From positions 124,001 to 188,000 of the forward strand of contig NZ_RQIS01000007.1 in assembly GCF_003837865.1 (NCBI RefSeq): a stretch of 64,000 bases of DNA. The letters run 5' to 3'. A model generated the notes under the pieces. The model was given only the letters and a program-made list of their open reading frames with translations. It did no database searches and was not told where the DNA came from. Below, piece by piece: positions 1 through 8,090 of the stretch (the first letter of the stretch is position 1; each line of letters opens with the position of its first letter). The translations under genes were made by a program, and so were the position numbers. This DNA is from Paraburkholderia dinghuensis (lineage in GTDB: Bacteria > Pseudomonadota > Gammaproteobacteria > Burkholderiales > Burkholderiaceae).

Positions 1-63
1 CGCGCCGAGCGCGAGCACCATCGGCGCGAGCGCGAACGCGCGCCAGCTACGGCGGCGTGTCAT
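1..63 (-). CDS. Outer-membrane efflux lipoprotein, NodT-like (5' end only)
   Basis: Only the first 21 codons are present; the gene runs off the left edge. They read as a basic start (MTRRRSW) followed by a hydrophobic stretch, the beginning of a signal peptide. The ATG overlaps the stop of the upstream adaptor gene (ATGA), so it is translationally coupled to it. In this type of operon (FUSC, DUF1656, HlyD) the last gene is commonly a NodT/OprM-type outer-membrane channel that completes the tripartite pump. That identity rests on position, not on visible sequence. Confidence 0.55.
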   Translation of the reverse strand, partial: MTRRRSWRAFALAPMVLALGA

Positions 64-1040
64 TGCGAGGCTCCTGCGGCGCTGGCGCCTTGCTTGCCGG
101 CTGCCGCCGCACCGCTTGCACCACTCGCACCGTTCACTGCTGCTGCACCGGCTGCGGCCCGGTTGTTCTCGTTTCCGGACACGCGCACCGCAACGGTCGC
201 CGTGCGGCCGGCGATCATACGGAAGTCCTCGGGCACTTCGTCGAGCGCTACGCGCACCGGAATGCGCTGCGCGAGCCGCACCCAGCTGAATGCGGGGTTC
301 ACGTTTGGCAGCAGATTCTGGCTTTGCGTGCGGTCGCGGTCTTCGATTGCGGCGACGATGCTCAGCACATGGCCGCGCAGCGCATGCGGCTCGCCCATCA
401 CCGTGATGTCCACGGGCTCGCCGATATGGATGCCGCGCAGCTTCGTTTCCTCAAAGTAGCCTTCCACGCGAAACGAGTGCATGTCCACGACGGACAGCAC
501 CGGACGGCCCGACGACACGTATTCGCCCACACGCGGCGCGCGATCGTTCAGGTAGCCGTCGACGGGACTCACGATCGTCGTGCGCTGCAGATTCAGGCGC
601 GCGGTGTCGACCTGGACCTGCGCGTCCGCGACGGTGGCCTCGCCTTGTTCGACGCGCGTGCGGCTCTCTTCGATCGTCTCGCTGGCGACGAGATTGCCGA
701 GCGAGCGATTGCGGGCGTACTCGCGCTTCGCCTGGGCGAGCGTCGCCTGACGTTGTTCGAGTGCGGCCTGCGCGAGCCGCAGCGTCAGCGCGTAGCGCGC
801 CTGGTCGATCACGAACAGCACCTGGCCTTGCTTGACCTGCTGGTTGTCCGTCACTTTCACGGCGGTGATGAGTCCGCCCACGTCGGGCGCGACCTGGATT
901 ACGTCGGCGCGCACGCGCCCGTCGCGTGTCCACGGCGAGAACATGTAGTAGTTGACGATGCGCCACAGCACGATGCCGGCGACCACGACGACGATGAGTG
1001 TCAGCAGGATCTTGCCTGCGGAGAACAGAGTCTTTTTCAC
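60..1040 (-). CDS. HlyD-family periplasmic adaptor of efflux pump (AaeA/EmrA-like)
   Basis: Predicted periplasmic adaptor linking an inner-membrane FUSC pump to an outer-membrane channel. The start is taken as GTG at 1040 (VKKTLFSAGK), one base after the DUF1656 stop; the longer open frame lies over that gene. Residues about 8-30 form a single N-terminal membrane anchor. They are followed by the first half of a lipoyl-like domain (VAPDVGG), a coiled-coil hairpin rich in Ala, Gln and Arg, the second lipoyl half (VDGYLNDRAP) and a beta-barrel (YFEETKLRGI). The last 30 or so residues are low-complexity Ala/Gly/Ser. The length, 326 residues, is usual for AaeA-type adaptors. Expected substrates are aromatic carboxylic acids; this is by analogy with AaeAB and is not shown here. 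Confidence 0.88.
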   Translation of the reverse strand: MKKTLFSAGKILLTLIVVVVAGIVLWRIVNYYMFSPWTRDGRVRADVIQVAPDVGGLITAVKVTDNQQVKQGQVLFVIDQARYALTLRLAQAALEQRQATLAQAKREYARNRSLGNLVASETIEESRTRVEQGEATVADAQVQVDTARLNLQRTTIVSPVDGYLNDRAPRVGEYVSSGRPVLSVVDMHSFRVEGYFEETKLRGIHIGEPVDITVMGEPHALRGHVLSIVAAIEDRDRTQSQNLLPNVNPAFSWVRLAQRIPVRVALDEVPEDFRMIAGRTATVAVRVSGNENNRAAAGAAAVNGASGASGAAAAGKQGASAAGASQ

Positions 1041-1041
1041 G

Positions 1042-1254
1042 TTAATTTGGCATGTAGCGATGCGAGACGACGATGACGGCAGCCAGCACGAAGACGTAGA
1101 TGCCGAGATCAAAAACAGAACGGTGCCAGACGAACCGGTAGAAGCCGATCAGTGTGAGCACCTTGCGGACCACGATGTTGATGAGGTACGCGATCAGCAT
1201 TAGCACGAGCACGGTCGGCACGAACACGCCGAAGATATCGATTTCGCCGATCAT
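1042..1254 (-). CDS. DUF1656 small membrane protein (AaeX-like)
   Basis: A 70-residue protein starting MIGEIDIFGV and ending HRYMPN. It has two hydrophobic segments, at residues about 8-28 and 45-65, separated by a short basic loop. The length, two-helix layout and position between a FUSC pump gene and an HlyD gene match DUF1656/AaeX, a small inner-membrane component of unknown precise function found in aae-type efflux operons. The ATG at 1254 is chosen because a longer reading frame would run into the FUSC gene. The stop lies one base before the adaptor's GTG start, so the genes are probably translated together. Confidence 0.85.
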   Translation of the reverse strand: MIGEIDIFGVFVPTVLVLMLIAYLINIVVRKVLTLIGFYRFVWHRSVFDLGIYVFVLAAVIVVSHRYMPN

Positions 1255-1291
1255 GGTGCGAGCCTCGAAAGAAGAACGGAAATACAGGGGC

Positions 1292-3445
1292 TCATGCCTT
1301 GGCCTCCCCAGAGAGTTCGGGCGGCTGTGCGCCGGCGTGCGGAAAGAGCGAGAGCCGCAGGCCCACCAGTGCGTGCCGCGTGTCGCGCAGCCAGCGCTGT
1401 GAGGCGCCGATGTGTTGCGGTTCCCCGGCGGGCGTGGGTGCCTCGGGTGCAGGGTGCGTCGCGATGAAGTCGCGCGAAGCACCGGCAATGCGGCCGAGCG
1501 CGTCGTCGATGGTGTCGCGCAGCGCCTGCGGTGCATTCTGGCGCTCGCTGGCCTCGGCGCACTGCGCGTAGTGGGCGCTGACGCCTGCCAGCACGCGGTC
1601 GACGGCCGCGGACATGTCGCCGCTGAGCTTGTGGCGCGAGCGGCGCAGATCGAGCGCATTGAGTGCGATGCGCAGATCGCGGAAGCTCTCTATCGAAGGT
1701 TGACGATGCTCGTCCGAGGCGGCAAGGCGCGGGATCAACTGCATGAGGCGGTCGAGCATGCGCGAGGCGAAGTTGCGCTGGTCGGCGATCGGCGTTGAGG
1801 ACGCCGAGAGCGCGACGTCCTGCCAGCTCGAACGCAAGAGCCGCTTCGCTGCGAGTTCGGCGCCGAAGGGGCGCGCCACGCGCGTCCAGACGAACGCGAA
1901 AAGCAGGCCCGCGACGCCCGCGAGATTGCTGTTCAGGAATACGAGGAAGTCGGCCTCGTAAGCGCCCTGGATGCTGATGAAGGTGGCCGTGTTCACGGCG
2001 ACGAGCATCGTCACCATGTTGAACTGCGGGCGCGGAATCAGCGTGCCGACCAGAATGAACGGCACCGCGAAAATGACGATGAGCAACTCGAAGTCGTGGA
2101 CGTGCGGCAGCACCACGAACACATAGAGGCCCGCGAACACCACGCTCGCGCAGGTGGCGAGGAAGAAGCGGAACACCATGGGCGCCGGTTCGTCGAGCGC
2201 CGCGAAGAAGCAGCACGCCACCGCCGCGAGCGAGACCGCGCCTGCACCGTCATGCCAGCCCGAGCTGATCCACAACATGCATGCGACGATAATCGCGCTC
2301 ACCGGCACGAGGCACGAAATGAGCATCATCCCGCGGTCGAAGAATCGTTCGGTGCCGCCGAGACGCCAGTGGCGATAGCGGGGCCGCCACGTGCCCGCCT
2401 CGTGCGCAATGAGCGCGCGCAGCGCCCGGCAGTCCTGCCAGACGTCGATCACCTGACGAAGCCGCCACAACGCATTCGAGAACAGCGCGCCTTCCCAGCC
2501 TGTTATCAACTCGCGCGCGGGCTGCAAGGCGGCGATGCGCTCGCGCAGGCGATCGGCCACGGGGTCGCCCGCGTCGTCGTGCATGTCGGCTGCGCGCGTC
2601 GGCAGCGGCGCGTCGAACCATTTCGCGGTGTCGGCGAGCAGCGCGTCAAGGCCTGCGGGGCGCACCTGAAGATCGCGCATCAGCGCGATCAACGGATCGG
2701 CAAGCGCGGAGATCATCGGCAGGAAGAGCAGCATGCGGCCGCGCAGCGCTTCGGCGCGCTTGAGGATTTCCGGATGCGTGTGGTCGTACGCCAGTTGGCT
2801 CAACAGGAATTCGAGGCCGTAGACCGTGCTCGCGAGCCGCTGGCGAATGGCGGAAAGCCCCGTGCCCGCGAGGTGGCCCGACAACGTTTCGCGGCCGTAG
2901 AGCGCCGCGTCGCGGAACCACATGTCGGCGCGTTCGACGATCGTGGGGGCGAGACGGCTCGGCAGCACCACGCTGCCCACCACGCTCGCGCAGACGATGC
3001 CGAGCGTGATTTCCTGCGTTCGCGCGATGGCCACGTCGAAAATGGTGGTGGGATCGGTGACCGTAGGCAGCGCGATGAGCGGCATCGTATAGCCCGCGAG
3101 CATGAACACGTAACTGCGCGCGGTCCGGTCGGACATCGCGAAGTAGAGCAGCGTGCCGGTCCACACCGCGACGATCACGCTGAACGTGAAGGGCATTTCG
3201 ACGAAGGGCGGCACGAGCATGACAGCGGCGAATGCGCCGAGCGCCGTGCCGAGTGCGCGATAGAGCGCCTTCGAGCGCGTCGCGCCGACGAACGGATTCG
3301 ACACGATATAGACGCTCGCCATCGCCCAGTACGGACGCGGCAGCTCGAAATAGAGCGCGAGATAGAGCGCGAGCATCGCTGCGGCGAATGTTTTCACCGA
3401 GAACAGCCAGTCGCGCAGGGAGGGGTAGGTCATGGCGCCGTTCAC
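1292..3445 (-). CDS. FUSC-family inner-membrane efflux transporter (AaeB-like)
   Basis: A 717-residue protein with the two-part layout of fusaric acid resistance/AaeB pumps. An N-terminal block of six or so membrane helices (about residues 12-170, opening RDWLFSVKTFAAAMLAL) is followed by a soluble stretch. A second membrane block (about 370-500) and a long cytoplasmic C-terminus follow. The start is GTG at 3445, overlapping the marR stop (GTGA), or ATG at 3433 four codons later; coupling favours the former. It would use the proton gradient to expel aromatic acids or related weak acids, with the HlyD adaptor and the outer-membrane channel encoded downstream. Substrate is inferred from family members only. 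Confidence 0.88.
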   Translation of the reverse strand: MNGAMTYPSLRDWLFSVKTFAAAMLALYLALYFELPRPYWAMASVYIVSNPFVGATRSKALYRALGTALGAFAAVMLVPPFVEMPFTFSVIVAVWTGTLLYFAMSDRTARSYVFMLAGYTMPLIALPTVTDPTTIFDVAIARTQEITLGIVCASVVGSVVLPSRLAPTIVERADMWFRDAALYGRETLSGHLAGTGLSAIRQRLASTVYGLEFLLSQLAYDHTHPEILKRAEALRGRMLLFLPMISALADPLIALMRDLQVRPAGLDALLADTAKWFDAPLPTRAADMHDDAGDPVADRLRERIAALQPARELITGWEGALFSNALWRLRQVIDVWQDCRALRALIAHEAGTWRPRYRHWRLGGTERFFDRGMMLISCLVPVSAIIVACMLWISSGWHDGAGAVSLAAVACCFFAALDEPAPMVFRFFLATCASVVFAGLYVFVVLPHVHDFELLIVIFAVPFILVGTLIPRPQFNMVTMLVAVNTATFISIQGAYEADFLVFLNSNLAGVAGLLFAFVWTRVARPFGAELAAKRLLRSSWQDVALSASSTPIADQRNFASRMLDRLMQLIPRLAASDEHRQPSIESFRDLRIALNALDLRRSRHKLSGDMSAAVDRVLAGVSAHYAQCAEASERQNAPQALRDTIDDALGRIAGASRDFIATHPAPEAPTPAGEPQHIGASQRWLRDTRHALVGLRLSLFPHAGAQPPELSGEAKA

Positions 3446-3906
3446 TCGCGGGATGCCGGGTTGAACGGGTCGGCCGCGTTGGACGTGTTGAATGCGTTCA
3501 GCACGCGCAGCGTCGCTTCGAGGTCGGCGCGCGTCACGCCCTTGAGCACGCGCTCGCGCAGCGCGCGCAGTTCGTCCTCCATTTTCGCCGTGACGGCGCG
3601 GCCTTCGCTGGTCAGCGAGATGGTTTTCGCGCGGCGGTCCTCGGGATCTTCGTCGCGGCGCACGAGGCCCGCGGCGCAGAGCTGGTCGAGCAGGCGCACG
3701 AGCGACGGCCCTTCGATGCCGACATGTTCGGCGAGCGTAACCTGGTGCACCGCTTCGCCGAGCCGGCTCGCGGTGAGCAACGGCGCCGCGCAGGCTTCCG
3801 AGACGTTATAGGCGGAAAGTGCGCCGTGCGTGGTCCGACGCCACTTGCGCGCGGCGACGACGAGCGTACTGCTGACGGCACGACGTAAAGTATGAAGATT
3901 AGACAT
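3442..3906 (-). CDS. MarR-family transcriptional regulator
   Basis: A 154-residue regulator with the MarR winged-helix fold. The recognition region is seen around GEAVHQVTLAEHVGIEGPSL, and the wing contains the usual RxxDPxDRR motif (RRDEDPEDRRAKTISLT). It is the first gene of the efflux operon and its stop overlaps the start of the pump gene. MarR proteins at the head of such operons normally repress them and release DNA when a phenolic ligand binds. A semi-palindrome over the probable -35 box (3934-3947) is a candidate operator. The ligand cannot be read from the sequence. Confidence 0.9.
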   Translation of the reverse strand: MSNLHTLRRAVSSTLVVAARKWRRTTHGALSAYNVSEACAAPLLTASRLGEAVHQVTLAEHVGIEGPSLVRLLDQLCAAGLVRRDEDPEDRRAKTISLTSEGRAVTAKMEDELRALRERVLKGVTRADLEATLRVLNAFNTSNAADPFNPASRE

Positions 3907-3913
3907 CGGCGGG

Positions 3914-3941
3914 ATGATAGCCCAGAGCGATTCGGTAGCAA
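3914..3941 (-). promoter_or_regulatory. Probable sigma-70 promoter of the efflux operon
   Basis: On the minus strand TTGCTA (-35, 3941-3936) and TATCAT (-10, 3919-3914) are 16 bases apart. A start about 7 bases downstream would fall almost on the marR ATG at 3906, giving a very short or absent leader. The match to consensus is fair (4/6 and 5/6). Confidence 0.4.
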
Positions 3942-3947
3942 ACTATC
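3934..3947. promoter_or_regulatory. Candidate MarR operator
   Basis: GGTAGCAAACTATC is a near-palindrome (arms GGTAG/CTATC, one mismatch). It covers the proposed -35 box, where a repressor would block RNA polymerase. No second copy was seen in the operon. Confidence 0.3.
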
Positions 3948-4056
3948 TTTTCTGGCTGACGACGCGATCATCGGATGGTATTCGAGTCAGCCTTCGCGCG
4001 CTTCGCAGGTGAGCAACGCGCTTTTACTAGCGTGTTTTACGAGCGTTTTGCGCCGG

Positions 4057-4753
4057 TCATGCAGCGCCTCCGTGCGTGCCCCAGCGTGCGAGCAGAGCAG
4101 GCAGATCGGCCATGTCCCCGAAGACGTGCGCGACGCCCGCTTCGCGCAGCGCCGCGGCGCTGCTGTGGCCCGGTCCGGACGGGCTGTAGCCGAACACGGT
4201 CGCGCCCGCGGCGAGACCCGCGCGCGCCGGTCACCGTGTCCTCGATCACCGCGCAGCGCGCGGGCGCGACACGCAGGCCGGCCGCCGCGGCGAGATAGAC
4301 ATCCGGGTGCGGCTTGCTGCGCGGCATTTCGTGGCCGCTGTAGATGTGGGTGTCGAAGCAGTCGAGGAGGTCCACCTTGCGCAGTTGCAGTTCCACCTTG
4401 CGACGGTCCGCGCCCGAGGCGACCGCGATGCGCCCGCCCAGCGCCGCATGCACGGCGCGCACGGCGGCGGGGGCGCCCGGAATTTCGACGAGATCGCGCG
4501 CGAGGGCTTCGTTGCGTCGCTCGCGAAAGTGCTCGAGCCAGGCGTCGTCGATCATCACGCCCGTGTGGGCCTCGATGCGCGCCGCCTCGTCCTTGACCAT
4601 TTTCCCGACGAAAATATCCATCGCGTCCTCGACGGAGATCGTCCAGCCCAGCTCGCCCAGCATCTGCACGAGCACGACGTGCGTGATGCGTTCGGAGTCG
4701 ACCAGTACGCCGTCGCAGTCGAAGAGCACGGCATCGAAGGGAATGTGGGACAT
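4057..4753 (-). pseudogene. HAD-family hydrolase, apparently frameshifted near its 3' end
   Basis: The N-terminus (FDAVLFDCDGVLVDSE) carries the DxD phosphoryl-aspartate motif of HAD phosphatases. Further motifs follow: VASGAD (motif II), SKPHPD (motif III lysine) and VIEDTVTGA (motif IV acids). The cap sequence resembles the beta-phosphoglucomutase/phosphoglycolate phosphatase-like group (YieH type). After VIEDTVTGAR the uninterrupted frame turns into Arg-rich nonsense and stops at 4037. In the neighbouring frame the expected ending resumes (AGLAAGATVFGYSP, then FGDMADLPALL) and stops at 4057. Two bases appear to be missing from a CG run at about 4219-4227. This may be a true mutation or a base-calling error in the repeat. 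All four catalytic motifs lie before the shift. Confidence 0.75.
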
Positions 4754-5100
4754 CGTCTGTGTGGAGTAGCTGGGTGTGGCACGGGGTTGGGGGCGCCCGT
4801 GTTACGCAAGAGCGCGATGATAGCCTGACAGCGTGCAACGCGTGGCGCTCGCCGGCAAATGGGGCTTGGTGGTGGCGGTGGAAGGAAATTGAAAGTTTGT
4901 ATTCCGTTCTGGCGATAAGTCTGCACGCCCGGAAATTGTCGGGTTCGTGCGTTTGCCGCTGTGGGGTGGTCTGGTGTGCGCCGTGCCGGGCTCACTGTAA
5001 GCCACGTCCGGCCCGCACAGTTTCAGCGAAGCCTGGAACAAAGCCCGGAAAACGACGGACAATAGCGTTCCCGCGAAATTCCGCCACGCACAAACCCCCG
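4754..5100. other. Intergenic region, no gene seen
   Basis: Divergent gap between the HAD gene and the methyltransferase gene. Small open frames here have no recognisable features. I saw no convincing promoter or hairpin, although both flanking promoters must lie here. Confidence 0.4.
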
Positions 5101-5859
5101 ATGCCCGCCGACAAGCCAATTCCCAGCGCCGACTCTAAAGAGCTTCCAGGCCGCGCGAACTACACGCAGTTCGCGGACCGCTACGCGCAACGCGTGCCGG
5201 AGAAGCCGCATAACGCCCTTTACGAGCGTCCGGCCACGGCCGCACTCCTCGGCGATGTGGCGGGCCAGACGGTGCTCGATGCCGGATGCGGCCCGGGCAT
5301 TCTCAGCGCGATGCTGGCGGCGCAAGGGGCGCGCGTCCATGCATTCGACGTGACGCCCGCGATGGTCGAACTCGCGCAGGCGCACTGCCTGGGGTTACCC
5401 GTCGAAATCACGACCGGCAACCTGGGCCAGCCGCTCGACTGGCTAGCGGACGAAACGTTCGACTGTATCGTCTGTTCGCTCGCGCTGGACTATGTTGAGA
5501 CACTCGCGCCGACCTTCGCGGAATTTCACCGCGTGGCGAAGCCGGGCGCGCTGCTGGTTTTCTCGATGGCGCACCCGATGCGCGACTGGATCGACACACG
5601 CACGCGCGGTTCGCGCAGCTACTTCGAGACGACGCGTTTTGGCCTGCACTGGGGCGGTTTCGGTGAGCCGAAACCCTACATTGAAGCGTTCCGGCGGCCG
5701 CTGGCGGAGATCGTCAATGGATTGACGGAAAACGGCTGGATACTCGATCGGCTGGTCGAGCCGAGACCGTTGCCGGAGATGAAGTCGGTGGCGCCCGCGC
5801 TCTATGCCGAACTGGAGCAGTCGCCCGCGTTTATCTGCGTACGCGCGCGGCGCGCGTGA
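5101..5859 (+). CDS. Class I SAM-dependent methyltransferase
   Basis: A 252-residue protein with a Rossmann methyltransferase fold. Motif I is VLDAGCGPG at about residues 57-65, followed by the acidic end of strand 2 (VHAFDVTPAMVELA). The DCIVCSLALDYV segment is motif IV and the VAKPGALLVFS segment follows it. This layout fits the Methyltransf_11 group of small-molecule methyltransferases. The ATG at 5101 is chosen because upstream sequence in the same frame looks non-coding; no clear Shine-Dalgarno sequence precedes it. The gene is convergent with the aminotransferase gene (28-base gap). The substrate cannot be predicted from sequence or context. Confidence 0.82.
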   Translation: MPADKPIPSADSKELPGRANYTQFADRYAQRVPEKPHNALYERPATAALLGDVAGQTVLDAGCGPGILSAMLAAQGARVHAFDVTPAMVELAQAHCLGLPVEITTGNLGQPLDWLADETFDCIVCSLALDYVETLAPTFAEFHRVAKPGALLVFSMAHPMRDWIDTRTRGSRSYFETTRFGLHWGGFGEPKPYIEAFRRPLAEIVNGLTENGWILDRLVEPRPLPEMKSVAPALYAELEQSPAFICVRARRA

Positions 5860-5887
5860 GACCCGCGCGCCGCATTCGTAGCGGTCT

Positions 5888-7150
5888 TTAACGCCGCGTC
5901 TCGCGCGCGCCGGCCAAAAGCGATTCTTCGAGCGCCGCAACGCCGGCAGGCAGATCGACCTTCGCGCCCAGATCGCGGATCGTGCGGCCGAGCGCATGCA
6001 CGGTGCGGAACAGGTTATGTTCGCGGCACTGCTCGCCCATCTGGCCGATACGAACGATCGGCAGGCCGAACGATCCGGAGATTTCAACCTGATACTGCTG
6101 CGAAATGCGATCGCACACGTCGTGTGGTGTGAGGCCTTGCGGGAGCCTGATGCCTACGACGGAGTTCAGTCGGCAGTCCTCGGGCGTGTAGAGCGCGAGG
6201 CCGAGCGCGCTTACGGCGCTTTGCAGCGCAAGCGAGCAGCGTTGATGGCGGGCGAAGCGTTTTTCCAGCGTTTCCACGCACACGAGCCGCAATGCTTCGT
6301 GCAGCGCGAGCACACCGGACACCGGCGCCGTGTAGTGATAGCCCGCCTTGTGCCAGAAATTCTCGGCGAGCGTAGCGTCGAGGCACCAGTGCGTGTTCGG
6401 TACGGTGCGCGTGCGCACGCGCTCCCACGCGGCATCTGAAAACGCGATCAGCGAAACGCCAGGAATCGACGAGAGCCCTTTCTGGCCACCCGTGATCACC
6501 ACGTCGATACCCCAGGCGTCCATGTCCAGCGGCATCGTGCTCAGCGTGCAGACCGCATCGACGACGACCAGCGCGCCGACTGATTTCGCGACCTGCACGA
6601 TTTCCCTGATCTGCCGGTTCCATACCGTGTTCGAGGTCTCGCCGTGGACGACCGTGACGACCTCGGGCCGCGTGCGCTCGATGGCCTGCGCCAGCGCTTC
6701 GAGCGAGGCGATTTCGCGGTCGGGCACGTCGAACGTCGTGACGTCGGCCCCGACGCGCCGCGCCATTTCGGCCATGCGACTGCTGAAGAAGCCGTTTGCA
6801 ATCGAAAGCACACGCGTTCCAGGCCACGCGAGATTCGACACAGCCATTTCCATGGCGGCGGATCCCGGTCCCGCCACGCCGAGCACCCAGTTAGAGCGCG
6901 TCTGGAACACGTAGCGCGCCATCTCCTTCACCTGGTGAATCACGCGTGCCATCGTGTCGCCGAGGTGATTGATCACCACCGAGTTCGCCTGGGCGACCGC
7001 AGCCGGAATGGGCACGGGGCCGGCGCCCATCATCAGGAGCGGCTCGTCGGGCAGGATGCCGTCGAGCGACTCGACGACCGGGCAGGGGACCGGTGCCGCT
7101 TGCACGGAAGGCGTAGCGATGGAGTCGGGGTGGAGCGGGGTGTCGTTCAT
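5888..7150 (-). CDS. PLP-dependent class V aminotransferase (alanine/serine-glyoxylate or pyridoxamine-pyruvate type)
   Basis: A 420-residue fold-type I enzyme. Visible PLP-site elements are the phosphate-binding AGPGSAAMEMA near residue 95, Asp198 in VVVDAV (contacts the pyridine nitrogen) and Lys224 in TGGQKG (Schiff-base lysine). The overall pattern (MMGAGPVPIP start, HGETSNTV, GYHYTAPVSG) matches alanine-glyoxylate, serine-glyoxylate and pyridoxamine-pyruvate aminotransferases. These exchange amino groups between small amino acids or amines and glyoxylate or pyruvate. The ATG at 7150 (MNDTPLHP) is preferred; the longer open frame upstream is GC-biased noise. No neighbouring pathway gene helps choose among the activities. 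Confidence 0.88.
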   Translation of the reverse strand: MNDTPLHPDSIATPSVQAAPVPCPVVESLDGILPDEPLLMMGAGPVPIPAAVAQANSVVINHLGDTMARVIHQVKEMARYVFQTRSNWVLGVAGPGSAAMEMAVSNLAWPGTRVLSIANGFFSSRMAEMARRVGADVTTFDVPDREIASLEALAQAIERTRPEVVTVVHGETSNTVWNRQIREIVQVAKSVGALVVVDAVCTLSTMPLDMDAWGIDVVITGGQKGLSSIPGVSLIAFSDAAWERVRTRTVPNTHWCLDATLAENFWHKAGYHYTAPVSGVLALHEALRLVCVETLEKRFARHQRCSLALQSAVSALGLALYTPEDCRLNSVVGIRLPQGLTPHDVCDRISQQYQVEISGSFGLPIVRIGQMGEQCREHNLFRTVHALGRTIRDLGAKVDLPAGVAALEESLLAGARETRR

Positions 7151-7513
7151 GTGGGTACCTGTTTGCGGCGGATTTCGCGAAAGGTGCGGGCGCGATGGCG
7201 AAAATACAGTGTCTTCCCGGATGTATACATCTGACCATATACAGTTGCGGCGAGTTTGGCCGAACAGTAGTGTGGCTTTGCGCCGCGTCGTGTCCGTGCC
7301 GATTTCGGCATCATTTCTGGCGCCGGGCTTGCGGTGGCGCTCGTCGGCCGCTTTGCGCCGATCCTGCATTTCGGGGGTATCCGATGTCGGGCGTCGAATT
7401 CGGGAGCGCGAAGGACAGTCGCCGCTGGCGTACGGAAATCCTCGCCACGCGGCCCCGGTTATCGGACAATGCACCATTTTCAAGACGACTCCCGGACTCC
7501 GGGCCATGACTTC
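7151..7513. other. Divergent intergenic region with short inverted and direct repeats
   Basis: The gap between the aminotransferase gene and the exported-protein gene holds a 12-bp perfect palindrome at 7220-7231 and two copies of ATACAGT, at 7204-7210 and 7239-7245. I see no gene in it. Confidence 0.4.
7220..7231. promoter_or_regulatory. Candidate operator palindrome
   Basis: GATGTATACATC is a perfect 12-bp palindrome about 70 bases upstream of the aminotransferase start, flanked by the ATACAGT repeats. Palindromes with a GTATAC core are typical of GntR-type sites. No such regulator gene is next to it, so assignment is open. Confidence 0.3.
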
Positions 7514-8029
7514 ATGAAGCCGCTTTTCTTCTCCGCGCCGGGCGCGTTGCTGGCCCTGATGCTGGCCGTTGGTGTTCCCGCATCGGCCGAGGCGCTGACC
7601 CATACGCCTGTGTCGCACAGGGCAGCCACACTCGATCAGAACGCACCGGCGTTTGCCGTTGCCAGCGTGCATGCCATCGCCGGGACATGGAACCCGCGCG
7701 AGATGATGACGCGGGCCGCGCCCGAAATCATGACGCCATTCGTGCAACAGGAATTGCCGAACGCCTACGCGCGCCTGAACGCGAAACTAGGCAAGCTCAC
7801 GACCCTGAGCGCGCCGGTCAGCGACAACGGCCCGCCGCTGCCGGGCAAGGACCCGATGGCGAACCCCATGCCGGTCACGGTGCCGGTGCCGCGCGACGGC
7901 ATGGTTCAACGCTATCTGTTCAATGCGCAATTCCAGGCGGGCGCGCCGGCGCGCATCGAGATCGTGCTGCGATATCGCGAGAAATGGCAGATCGTCGGTC
8001 TGCATGTCGACTCGCCGATGTTGCATTGA
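7514..8029 (+). CDS. Hypothetical exported protein
   Basis: A 171-residue protein starting MKPLFFSAPG at 7514. It has an N-terminal hydrophobic segment (ALLALMLAVGV) and a likely signal peptidase site after ASAEA at about residue 27. The mature part is soluble and has no cysteine. It contains a proline-rich stretch (PPLPGKDPMANPMPVTVPVP) and ends in a beta-rich RIEIVLRYREKWQIVGLHV, a pattern seen in small periplasmic proteins of the DUF4019/NTF2-like kind. I do not recognise the family with certainty and give no function. A hairpin terminator follows directly. Confidence 0.65.
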   Translation: MKPLFFSAPGALLALMLAVGVPASAEALTHTPVSHRAATLDQNAPAFAVASVHAIAGTWNPREMMTRAAPEIMTPFVQQELPNAYARLNAKLGKLTTLSAPVSDNGPPLPGKDPMANPMPVTVPVPRDGMVQRYLFNAQFQAGAPARIEIVLRYREKWQIVGLHVDSPMLH

Positions 8030-8039
8030 TCAAAAGAAA

Positions 8040-8071
8040 GGGGCCGTGCATGACGCGGCCCCCGGTGTTTT
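8040..8071. terminator. Bidirectional rho-independent terminator
   Basis: The stem GGGGCCG/CGGCCCC (8040-8046 and 8056-8062) is followed on the plus strand by a T run at 8067-8071. On the minus strand it is followed by TTTCTTTT. It therefore serves both the exported-protein gene and the surface-glycoprotein operon, which converge here. Confidence 0.7.
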
Positions 8072-8090
8072 TATTGGATCCGATGGCCAG

